In this document: one piece after another, positions 54,620-62,213 of the stretch
Numbering within the stretch: the stretch's first letter is position 1
Layout of the letters: every line of letters begins with the position of its first letter
Assembly (NCBI GenBank): GCA_964388955.1
Contig: CAYMCO010000032.1
Location: 1 to 64,000 of the forward strand
Source of the DNA: CAYMCO01 sp964388955
GTDB lineage: Bacteria > Chloroflexota > Anaerolineae > Anaerolineales > E44-bin32
Reading direction: 5' to 3'
DNA length: 64,000 nt
Notes under the pieces: model-generated
The model's input: the letters and a program-made list of their open reading frames with translations, nothing else
Database searches by the model: none
What the model was told of the DNA's origin: nothing
Position numbers and translations under genes: made by a program

Positions 54620-55558
54620 TCAGTCTCGGCCCCGCATCATGGGATCCAACGCGTCCCGCAGGCCATCCCCGAAGAAATTGAAGGCCAGCATGGTGATGGT
54701 GATCGCCATTGCCGGGACGATCGCCAGGTGGGGGGAGGCCCGCATCGCCCGCCAACCTTCAGCCAGCATTTGCCCCCAACTCGGGGTGGGCGGCTTCACG
54801 CCCAGCCCGATGAAGCTCAAGGTGGACTCTGTCAGGATGAGCGTGGGGATGCGCAGCGTCAGCCAGACGATCACCGGGCCGATGCTGTTGGGCAGCATAT
54901 GCCGCCAAATGATGCGCAAGGGGGAGGCGCCCTGGGCGCGCGCCGCTTCCACGAAATCCTGCTCCCGCAGCGAGAGGAATTGGCCCCTGACCAATCGGGC
55001 CACATTCAACCAGCTCACAATGCCCAGCGAAACAAACAGGCCCACCATGATCATGCCGGTGGTGGAGTTTGGCGGGATGATCAACAACATCAGGATAATG
55101 AACAACAAAGTCGGAAATCCGAACATCAGGTCGACGAAGCGCATCATCAAATCGTCCACCACCCCGCCGGCGAATCCAGAGATGGCGCCGTACACCACGC
55201 CGATGAGCAGCGCGGTGATTGAGCCCACATATGCGACACCCAGTGAGACCTGGGCGCCGAAAATGGTGCGTGTGAACACGTCACGGCCCAATTTGTCGGT
55301 GCCAAACCAGTATTCCCCGCTTGGTCCCTGACGGGTGGCACTGAAATGAGGTGTGTCCCGCCCGTAGGGGGTGATCCATTCGGCCGTGATAGCAGCCAAT
55401 GTCAGCAGGATAATATAGGCGCCGGCAGCAATTGCCACCCGGTTGCGCAGCAGCCGCCGCAGGGTATCGCGCCAGAAACTGTAACGCGGGCGCTCCAGAA
55501 TATCCTGGTCGACCGACGCGGCGCCAATTTGTGTGACGTCACTCGCTCCTACTGCCAT
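54620..55558 (-). CDS. ABC transporter permease DppC, first copy
   Basis: 312 residues from the ATG at 55558 (GGAG about 9 bases upstream; an in-frame start at 55585 lacks one). Same architecture as its twin: DQDILERPRYSFWRDTLRRLLRNRV, FGTDKLGRDVFTRTIFGAQVSLGVA, six helices, contact loop EQDFVEAARAQGASPLRIIWRHMLPN. It forms the membrane channel with DppB encoded 58 bases upstream; OppD and OppF power it. Two interchangeable DppC proteins could give alternative heterodimers. Confidence 0.93.
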   Translation of the reverse strand: MAVGASDVTQIGAASVDQDILERPRYSFWRDTLRRLLRNRVAIAAGAYIILLTLAAITAEWITPYGRDTPHFSATRQGPSGEYWFGTDKLGRDVFTRTIFGAQVSLGVAYVGSITALLIGVVYGAISGFAGGVVDDLMMRFVDLMFGFPTLLFIILMLLIIPPNSTTGMIMVGLFVSLGIVSWLNVARLVRGQFLSLREQDFVEAARAQGASPLRIIWRHMLPNSIGPVIVWLTLRIPTLILTESTLSFIGLGVKPPTPSWGQMLAEGWRAMRASPHLAIVPAMAITITMLAFNFFGDGLRDALDPMMRGRD

Positions 55559-55616
55559 TCGGTTAGTCTCCTTATTCGCCCTCAAACGACCATGTGCCCC
55601 AATCCATCGCTCAAGA

Positions 55617-56579
55617 TCAATCGTATCGGATGCGGGGATCCAGAAATCCGTACAACACGTCTACGATCAGGTTGGCGGCGACCAGCACCGTGGAATACAA
55701 CAAGATGGTGGCCATGATCAGGGAATAGTCCCGGTCCGTGACGGCGGTGATAAAGAATTTCCCGATGCCCGGGATGGCGAACACCAACTCTACGAAGAAC
55801 GTGCCGGTGAGCCAAGCAGCCAGCATGGGGCCAAGCACGGTGACGACGGGGATGAGCGAATTGGGAAGAGCATGCGCTGCCAGCACCATGCGCTCTCGCA
55901 GGCCCTTGGCACGCGCGGTGCGGATGTAGTCCTGGCCCAAAGTCTCCAGCACGCTGGCCCGCGTGAGACGGGTGATGATCGCCATGCCGCCGGTGCCCAA
56001 TGTGACAATCGGCATCACCGCCTGCTTCCAGGAATTCCCCCATCCGAAGACCGGCAGCCACTGCAGGGTGAGCGCGAAGAGCAGTATCAGCATCAGCCCC
56101 AGAACGAAGTTCGGGATGGAGATCCCCAGCGTGCTGATGAACATGGCGGCGTGATCCGGAAGCTTGTTGCGATAGAGCGCTGAGATGACGCCCAGCGGGA
56201 TCCCCACAGCTATTGCTAGCAGGAATGAGAACAAGCCGATCTGCGCTGAGACCATCACCGGCGCGCCCAAGGGATCCTTCGAGAAATCGACGCCAAAGAG
56301 CAGCTGGTTCACGGAGAAATCGATCTGGCGCATGGAGGGCCCAAAATCGCCATGCAGCAGCAGGCGCTTCATATAGTTGATGTATTGGATGACCGGCGGC
56401 TGATCCAACCCGTACTGCGCTTTCAGCCGGGCTTGCACTTCCGGCGGCCTGGGTCGACCTCCAGCGTTGGAGCTGAATGGCCCGCCGGGCGCCAACTGCA
56501 TGAAAGTGAAAGTCACCACTGATATCAGAAACAGAACGATGATCGAGCGCAAGGCACGGTTGATGATGAACCCGACCAT
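55617..56579 (-). CDS. ABC transporter permease DppB
   Basis: 320 residues. Family start IINRALRSIIVLFLISVVTFTFMQLAPGGPF, then YGLDQPPVIQYINYMKRLLLHGDFGPSM, six helices, and the contact loop DYIRTARAKGLRERMVLAAHALPNSLIPVVT. FFVELVFAIPGIGKFFITAVTDRDY and the terminal VLYGFLDPRIRYD complete the pattern. It pairs with DppC in the peptide/nickel-class importer. It follows the permuted binding-protein gene by 155 bases containing a stable hairpin. Confidence 0.95.
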   Translation of the reverse strand: MVGFIINRALRSIIVLFLISVVTFTFMQLAPGGPFSSNAGGRPRPPEVQARLKAQYGLDQPPVIQYINYMKRLLLHGDFGPSMRQIDFSVNQLLFGVDFSKDPLGAPVMVSAQIGLFSFLLAIAVGIPLGVISALYRNKLPDHAAMFISTLGISIPNFVLGLMLILLFALTLQWLPVFGWGNSWKQAVMPIVTLGTGGMAIITRLTRASVLETLGQDYIRTARAKGLRERMVLAAHALPNSLIPVVTVLGPMLAAWLTGTFFVELVFAIPGIGKFFITAVTDRDYSLIMATILLYSTVLVAANLIVDVLYGFLDPRIRYD

Positions 56580-56679
56580 ATTGCCTCCCGGGAAATCTCA
56601 CATCCCGTTGCGTCCCGCAAGACGCCTCTTACACTTGATAAGACCCTCGCCGATCGCGAGGGGAATAATTGCATAGAAC

Positions 56680-56717
56680 GCATGGCTGCGGGGTTCGAAA
56701 AACCACCGCAGCCATGC
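56680..56717. terminator. Stem-loop after the permuted binding-protein gene
   Basis: GCATGGCTGCGG (56680-56691) pairs perfectly with CCGCAGCCATGC (56706-56717). The stem continues as GGTT/AACC with one bulged A around a CGAAA loop. It starts 18 bases past the stop of 56735-58537. There is no proper U-tract. Such structures between binding-protein and permease genes often stabilise the upstream message and reduce read-through, letting the binding protein be made in excess. Confidence 0.6.
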
Positions 56718-56734
56718 ACGATGGTCACAGCAGG

Positions 56735-58537
56735 TTAGAACCCGCCGCCACCGATCGCGTTGCACTCCTCGAGGGTGTCGAGGTAGCTCGCCCATTCGAC
56801 GTTCACCGTGCGCACGTCGATGCCGAGATTTTCCTCCCACATCGCCTCAACGGCTTCGAGGAGATCCTGGTTGCTTCCACCCTTGTTGTACCAAAGCTCC
56901 ACGACGACCGATCCGGCATCTTCGACACCCGCCTCGGCCATATAGTCGGCGAGATATCCCTGTGCCGCTTCGACATCGAAGGGGTACCCTACGTTCTCAC
57001 CCTGATATCCGAAGATCTCAGGTGGGATCACGCCATTGGCAACCACCCGCCACGGGGTCTGCGCAACTTCGTCCAGCAGCGTGCGCTTGTCGATGGCGCT
57101 GGCCAGCGCCTTGCGCATATTGACGTTGTCGGTCGGCGTGGCCACCGTGTTCACACCCAGGTAGTACACACCGGGGCGTGGCAGCAGGGTGAATTCGGGC
57201 GTATCGACCAGGCGCGGCGTATCCTCTGGTGGGAAGCTCGCGCCGCCTGTGGAGTCAAGCTCTCCGGCTTCGAAGGCCGCCAGAGCGGTAGCCGGCTCGG
57301 TGATGATCGGGACCTCGATGCGGTCGAAGGCCACATTGTCCGCGTCCCAATAGAGCGGGTTCTTCTCGAAGACCAGGTTCTCGCCGGGGTTGTGCTCGGT
57401 CAGCACGTAGGCACCGTTGCCCACAGCGATTCCGGGCTGCGTCCAGGTGTCCGGATTGGCTTCGATCACATCCAGGCGCACCGGATGGAAGGTGCTGAAG
57501 GCCAGGATGCTGTCGAAGTAGGAGCGCGGCTCGCTCAGCGTGAACTGGAAGGTGTAGTCATCCACCGCCGCGATGGTCGTCAGGTCGTCGATCTCGCCGG
57601 CGTTGTAAGCCGCCGCATCCACGATGTCGAACATCACGTAAGCGTAGTCATTGGCCATGTCGGGGCTCAGCAGCCGCTTCACGCCGTCTACGAAATGCTG
57701 GGCCAGGACAGGCTCCCCGTCGGACCAGACCGCGTCGGGTCGCAGGTGCACGGTGAACACCGTGCCGTCCTCAGAGACATCGAAGCTCTCCGCCGCCAGG
57801 GGTGCGATCGTGCCCTCCTTCGTGAAGCGGTAGGGCGCGTCGTACATCTGGTAGATCATGTCGGACGAGGTCGTGTCCGTCGCGCGGTTGACGTCCAGCG
57901 TGGGAATCGCCGTCCCTTCCGGGTATACCAGCGTGGTCTTGCCACTCTCTGCGCTCCAGTCGGCAAAGCGCGGGGCGCCGAAGGGCGGGTACAGGGAGTT
58001 GATGTCGGTGCTGACCAGCGTGGTGCGGTCGTAGTGGAAGAGCGGGATTACCATGACCACTTCATCCACAATGATCCGCTCGGCATCCTGCCATTGAGTG
58101 GCACGGCTCTCGAGATCCGTGTTGCGATAGGCGGCCGTTGTCAGATCCTCGAACCGGGCAGCGGCATCAGGGTTCGTCAGCTGCCAGAACGTGTACTGGA
58201 AGTCCGATGTCGCCCCGAAGACGGTGTCGACCATATTACCGGCGTCCGCCCAGTCCATCACCCAGCCCATGCGGTATACATTGAACGTGCACAGGTTCTT
58301 CTCCGTCTGTTGGAGTTCACCTTGCAGGTCCTCGAGCTGGGACTGAAGCGCCGATAGCTCGTCCTCCGACATATTGCCGGCTTCTTGCGCGGCCTGGAGT
58401 TGGGCTTCCAGCTCAGCAATTCGCGCCTGGGCCTCCTCATCGACCACCTGGACAACCTCGGGGGTCGCGGCGGGGCCGCAGGCGGCGAGAAGCAGAACGC
58501 CGATAAACAGGATGGCAAGCCATCTCTTCTTCAACAT
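56735..58537 (-). CDS. Family-5 solute-binding lipoprotein with circularly permuted domain order
   Basis: 600 residues. Signal peptide with lipobox LAAC (Cys20), then a heptad coiled coil (about 32-80). Residues 83-195 are what is normally the C-terminal part of OppA/DppA-type proteins: FNVYRMGWVMDWADAGNMVDT, FWQLTNPDAAARFEDLTTAAYRN, and AERIIVDEVVMVIPLFHYDR. Residues 200-595 are what is normally N-terminal and central: TLVYPEGTAIPTLDVNRATD, FTVHLRPDAVWSDGEPV, IAVGNGAYVL, MRKALASAIDKRTLLDE, and NLGIDVRTVNVEWASYLDTL at the very end. The break falls in the loop that precedes the GWxxDY strand. All parts are present once, so the fold can close. Ligand unknown, probably peptides. Confidence 0.85.
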   Translation of the reverse strand: MLKKRWLAILFIGVLLLAACGPAATPEVVQVVDEEAQARIAELEAQLQAAQEAGNMSEDELSALQSQLEDLQGELQQTEKNLCTFNVYRMGWVMDWADAGNMVDTVFGATSDFQYTFWQLTNPDAAARFEDLTTAAYRNTDLESRATQWQDAERIIVDEVVMVIPLFHYDRTTLVSTDINSLYPPFGAPRFADWSAESGKTTLVYPEGTAIPTLDVNRATDTTSSDMIYQMYDAPYRFTKEGTIAPLAAESFDVSEDGTVFTVHLRPDAVWSDGEPVLAQHFVDGVKRLLSPDMANDYAYVMFDIVDAAAYNAGEIDDLTTIAAVDDYTFQFTLSEPRSYFDSILAFSTFHPVRLDVIEANPDTWTQPGIAVGNGAYVLTEHNPGENLVFEKNPLYWDADNVAFDRIEVPIITEPATALAAFEAGELDSTGGASFPPEDTPRLVDTPEFTLLPRPGVYYLGVNTVATPTDNVNMRKALASAIDKRTLLDEVAQTPWRVVANGVIPPEIFGYQGENVGYPFDVEAAQGYLADYMAEAGVEDAGSVVVELWYNKGGSNQDLLEAVEAMWEENLGIDVRTVNVEWASYLDTLEECNAIGGGGF

Positions 58538-58643
58538 TCCAAATCCCTCCTCAGGTTGATTTACGACTTAGTTTGCGTCTTTCTTGCCGTATTGCACATT
58601 TCACGTACTTCTCTCCTTATGGCCGATGTCTCATCACCTCCTT

Positions 58644-58667
58644 CCAAGTATTCGCCCAAGTATTCGC
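58644..58667. repeat. Perfect 12-bp tandem duplication upstream of the permuted binding-protein gene
   Basis: CCAAGTATTCGC occurs twice without spacer (58644-58655, 58656-58667), within the 178 bases between oppF and the binding-protein gene, next to GGAGG-containing sequence. It could be a pair of operator half-sites or a recent slippage. No promoter pair was recognised around it. Confidence 0.55.
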
Positions 58668-58715
58668 GCCGCATTGATGCACTGGGGCGATGACGATCCC
58701 AATCCTCCAACATCG

Positions 58716-59720
58716 TTATAGGCGCTCCTCCGCTGCGTAGCACGCTACGTGGTGATTGGGCAGCAGCTCTCTCAATTCCGGCTCCACTTTAAAGCAGGGT
58801 TCAAAGGCGAGCGGGCAGCGGGTGTTGAAGTTGCAGCCCACTGGCGGATGCGCCGGACTGGGCACGTCCCCTTCGAGGATGATCCGCTGCCGCTCCTCCT
58901 CCACGAAGGGGTCCGGCACAGGAACTGCGGAGAGCAGCGCCTGTGTGTACGGATGTTGGGGGTTGTCATAAATCTCCTTGACCGGGCCCAGCTCGACGAT
59001 CTTCCCAAGATACATGACCGCCACCCGGTCACAAATGTGCCGCACCATGCTCAAATCGTGAGCGATGAATAGATAGGTCAAACCTAAAGCATCCTGCAGG
59101 TCCTCCAGCAGATTGACCACCTGGGCCTGGATGGAGACATCCAGTGCCGAGATCGGCTCGTCCGCGACAATGAACGAGGGGTTCAGCGCCAGGGCGCGCG
59201 CCACGCCAATCCGCTGGCGCTGCCCGCCGGAGAACTCGTGCGGGAAGCGATTCGCCAGCAAGGGGTTCAGCCCGACGCGCTCCAGCAGATCCTCGACCTT
59301 GGCCCGGCGCTCTTTGCCGTTGCCGATTCCATGGATGATGAGCGGCTCCTCGACAATCGCCGCCACCGTCATGCGCGGGTTGAGCGAGGAGAAGGGATCC
59401 TGGAAGATGATCTGCATATTCTGCCTCATGCGCCGCAGATCGGAGCCCTTCATCTCGATCAGATCCAGCCCTTCGAAGTAGACACGTCCGGCAGTTGGCC
59501 GGTGGAGCTGCAGAATCGTGCGCCCCAATGTGGACTTGCCGCATCCACTCTCGCCGACCAGCCCGAGCGTCTCCCCTCGAAGGATGTTGAACGTCACCCC
59601 ATCCACGGCGCGCACCGCGCCCACGTTCCGCCTCAACAACCCACTGGAGACCGGGAAATACTTCTTCAGATCATCCACCCGGACCAGGATATCCATGCCG
59701 TAGTCGCCTCGCTGCCTCAT
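58716..59720 (-). CDS. oppF: Oligopeptide/dipeptide ABC transporter ATPase OppF/DppF
   Basis: 334 residues from the ATG at 59720, which overlaps the oppD stop (ATGA). Walker A GESGCGKST, Q-loop IIFQDPFSSLNPRM, signature FSGGQRQR, Walker B FIVADEPISALD, and switch His in IAHDLSMV. The C-terminal oligopeptide-transporter extension has the cysteines VGCNFNTRCPLAFEPC. It heterodimerises with OppD to drive import through DppB/DppC. Confidence 0.95.
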   Translation of the reverse strand: MRQRGDYGMDILVRVDDLKKYFPVSSGLLRRNVGAVRAVDGVTFNILRGETLGLVGESGCGKSTLGRTILQLHRPTAGRVYFEGLDLIEMKGSDLRRMRQNMQIIFQDPFSSLNPRMTVAAIVEEPLIIHGIGNGKERRAKVEDLLERVGLNPLLANRFPHEFSGGQRQRIGVARALALNPSFIVADEPISALDVSIQAQVVNLLEDLQDALGLTYLFIAHDLSMVRHICDRVAVMYLGKIVELGPVKEIYDNPQHPYTQALLSAVPVPDPFVEEERQRIILEGDVPSPAHPPVGCNFNTRCPLAFEPCFKVEPELRELLPNHHVACYAAEERL

Positions 59721-60721
59721 CCTGTCACCTCGTGCCTGACGGCCGTCCGAACGTCCACCCAACAAGCAATCTCATGCTCCGTCGCCACTTCCATCAGCGG
59801 CGGATTCTCCTCCACACAGCGTTCGATTGAATATGGGCAGCGCGGCAGGAAGGGGCACCCCTTGGGCAGGGAGATCAGATCGGGCGGCCTGCCGATGATA
59901 GGTTCAAGCCGCCGGTGTTCCTGGGTTTCAATCATGCGCGGCAGCGAGTTGAGCAGGCCCTCCGTATAGGGATGCAGTGGGTTGGCATACAGTTCTTTGA
60001 CCGGCGCCTTCTCAACAATGAAGCCGGCATACATGACCAACATGCGCTCCGCCAGGCCCGCCATGATGCCCAGGTCGTGTGTGATCCAGATAATTGCCAT
60101 CCCGATCTTCTCGCGCAGCCGTTTCACAAGCTCGATGATCTGCGCCTGGATGGTCACATCCAGCGCCGTGGTGGGCTCATCGGCGATCAGGATTTGGGGG
60201 TTGCCCGCCAGGGCCATTGCGATCATGGCCCGCTGCCGCATTCCGCCGGAGAATTCATGCGGGAACGAATCCAGACGCTTGCGGGGCTCCGGGATTCCTA
60301 CCAGGGTGAGCAACTCCTCCGCCCGATCGCGCGCCTGCGAGCCGTCCATCCCCGCGTGCAGATGCAGCACCTCCATGATCTGGCGGCCGATGCTCATCAC
60401 CGGATTGAGCGACGTCATCGGATCCTGGAAGATCATGGCGATCTCCCCGCCGCGCACCTTGCGCATCTTCTCGCGCGGCAGTTTGATCAAATCGGTATCC
60501 CGGTAGATCACAGACCCATCGGTGATCTTGCCGGGAGGGGTGGGGATAAGACGCATGATGGATAGAGCGTGCACGCTCTTGCCGCACCCGCTCTCCCCCA
60601 CGACTCCCACTGTCTCGCTCTGCTCCAGTGCATAGGAGACGCCATTCACCGCTTTGACGACGCCGTCGTCGGTGTAGAAGCGAGTCTTGAGATCCTTGAC
60701 TTGCAGCAATGGCTCCGCCAA
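59717..60721 (-). CDS. oppD: Oligopeptide/dipeptide ABC transporter ATPase OppD/DppD
   Basis: 334 residues from a TTG at 60721 with AAGGAG 7 bases upstream; the in-frame codons before it do not look like OppD. Walker A GESGCGKSV, Q-loop MIFQDPMTSLNPVM, signature FSGGMRQR, Walker B ILIADEPTTALD, switch His in ITHDLGIM, and a Cys-containing C-terminus KGCPFLPRCPYSIERC. It is cytoplasmic. It is the only ATPase pair in the island, so it may serve both the dppB/dppC set and the plus-strand permeases. Confidence 0.95.
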   Translation of the reverse strand: MAEPLLQVKDLKTRFYTDDGVVKAVNGVSYALEQSETVGVVGESGCGKSVHALSIMRLIPTPPGKITDGSVIYRDTDLIKLPREKMRKVRGGEIAMIFQDPMTSLNPVMSIGRQIMEVLHLHAGMDGSQARDRAEELLTLVGIPEPRKRLDSFPHEFSGGMRQRAMIAMALAGNPQILIADEPTTALDVTIQAQIIELVKRLREKIGMAIIWITHDLGIMAGLAERMLVMYAGFIVEKAPVKELYANPLHPYTEGLLNSLPRMIETQEHRRLEPIIGRPPDLISLPKGCPFLPRCPYSIERCVEENPPLMEVATEHEIACWVDVRTAVRHEVTG

Positions 60722-61096
60722 AACGCAGCTCCTTCTGTCTAATCCACCTGCACAGGCGCGAGCCTGTCGGTGCAATCCCTTGTTATCGCACACAGCCAGG
60801 AGAGAGTTCGATGCTGAGGCGTGGCATTCGAGGGGGCAGTAACCCCAGTCCTTGCCACTGGATGACCCACCTCGAATTTAGTAGTATGCGTCTTACAAAA
60901 GGTGCCCAATATCGTGCGCCATTATACTCCATCGCGGGGTGACATCAGTCATGCCCGTTGGATGATAATCGCACTATTCGGCTCCATGCGCCATGACGCC
61001 CTACCACTTGCCCCAATCCAAGGTGGGATGCGTCTCTCTCCTCAGAGCGCTCCTTATTCCCGCACTCGATGCAGCGGGAAGCGCTTTTCATGCCCC
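60722..61096. promoter_or_regulatory. oppDF upstream region with candidate promoter and leader hairpin
   Basis: 375 bases ahead of oppD. A perfect -10 TATAAT reads on the minus strand at 60921-60926, but the -35 position (ACTGAT at 17 bases) is poor. It would give a leader of about 190 nt. Within the leader a hairpin ACAGGC-GCGA-GCCTGT (60752-60767), flanked by CACC/GGTG, sits about 30 bases before the start. No small gene was recognised. Confidence 0.4.
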
Positions 61097-61453
61097 TCAT
61101 CCCATCAATGATAACATGCCGACTCCGCCCGAAGACGAATACAGCAGCTCACAATTGGCCATATGCAGATGATGCCCGGTATGGGAACCAATCCCGACGT
61201 ACATTTCCATTGACAGTAGGCGTGGTTCTCGTGCCAAGACCCCGTATATGGCGGCGCCGGCCTCCCGAAGGCCGGCGAGCACCAAGGTCCAAAGTTCCGG
61301 TTCGCGGACACCACCGGCGGTCAGCGTGGCTGCCTTTTCCATGAGGTGCCGTTTGGTCGAGGTGGGCGGCCTGCGACCCTTCATCCATTCCTTCATCGAG
61401 CGCCCAATGATGCCGTCGCACGCATCCCGCACGTCCGGCTCACGATATCTCAT
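61097..61453 (-). CDS. Small protein overlapping the ECF sigma gene, unknown function
   Basis: 118 residues from an ATG at 61453 that lies 14 bases inside the end of the sigma-factor gene and has AGAGG 6 bases upstream. Third codon positions are mostly G or C over the first 75 codons, as in its neighbours, which supports coding. The sequence is basic near the N-terminus (GRSMKEWMKGRRPP) with a His-rich stretch (GSHTGHHLHMANC) later. There is no transmembrane helix and no HxxxCxxC anti-sigma motif. By position it could be an anti-sigma factor or other partner of the sigma factor; that is inference only. Confidence 0.5.
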   Translation of the reverse strand: MRYREPDVRDACDGIIGRSMKEWMKGRRPPTSTKRHLMEKAATLTAGGVREPELWTLVLAGLREAGAAIYGVLAREPRLLSMEMYVGIGSHTGHHLHMANCELLYSSSGGVGMLSLMG

Positions 61454-62021
61454 ACCGTACCTCTTTCAGCATTTCGGCATCCAGCCCAAGCCGCCTCTTC
61501 AGCGCCTTCCGACCGTAGTAAAGGCGGGATTTGGCTGTTCCTATCGGGATCTCAAGGATCTCGGCTATTTCCTGCAGGGGGAGGTCGTCAATATAGTAGA
61601 GCACCAGCACAATTCGCTGGTGCAGAGCCAAACTGGACAGCCCTTTCTCCAGCCATCGCCACTGCTCGTCCCGTTCCATGAGGCGTGGAGGCGGTGGCTT
61701 GCTCTCCAGCATCAAAGCGTGTGCCCAGTCTTTCAATTGGTTGTAGAGCCGGCTGCGGCGGCGCATTCGCGCATAGGCCAGATTCACCGTCATACGATAC
61801 AACCAGGGTTGCAGGGGGCGCTCCGGATCAATGCGGTCCGCGAAACGATAAAGCCGCAGAAACACATCCTGCAGCAAGTCGGCGGCCTCGTCCGGATCGT
61901 GGCTGATACCAAGCGCGGTGCGATAAACCATCCCCTGGAATCGATCATAGAGATGGCCCAAGGCTTCCAGATCACCTTGCTGCATCATGCGCACAAGCTC
62001 GTGATCTTGATGGCGGCTCAA
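61440..62021 (-). CDS. ECF-type RNA polymerase sigma-70 factor
   Basis: 193 residues from a TTG at 62021 (GGGAG about 11 bases upstream). Region 2: LYDRFQGMVYRTALGISHDPDEAADLLQDVFLRLYRF and QPWLYRMTVNLAYARMRRRS. Region 4: LSSLALHQRIVLVLYYIDDLPLQEIAEILEIPIGTAKSRLYYGRKALKRRL. There is no region 1 or 3, as in ECF factors. It would redirect RNA polymerase to a small regulon. Upstream on the minus strand TGAACCT and TATATA, 17 bases apart (near 62050-62075), could be an autoregulated promoter. It lies between a binding-protein gene and oppD. Confidence 0.92.
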   Translation of the reverse strand: MSRHQDHELVRMMQQGDLEALGHLYDRFQGMVYRTALGISHDPDEAADLLQDVFLRLYRFADRIDPERPLQPWLYRMTVNLAYARMRRRSRLYNQLKDWAHALMLESKPPPPRLMERDEQWRWLEKGLSSLALHQRIVLVLYYIDDLPLQEIAEILEIPIGTAKSRLYYGRKALKRRLGLDAEMLKEVRYEIS

Positions 62022-62213
62022 AAGCCTCTCATCTCCCGATACTAAGCCTATATATATACCGCGCCCAAGCCGCTGAGGTTCAGATTTGAACCGAATTCAT
62101 GGTTATGTCAACCTGATCGGGGCGCGAATGATGGCTCCTCGACTGCGGTTTCCCCGAGCAGTGCAGGTAGGCAGGAACAATTATCCTCGCCTCGGGCGAT
62201 TAAATCAAATCCA

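Noticed and set aside
56690..56705. GGTTCGAAAAACC as a tRNA T-loop
   Set aside because: It is the inner part of the 56680-56717 stem-loop and no cloverleaf surrounds it.
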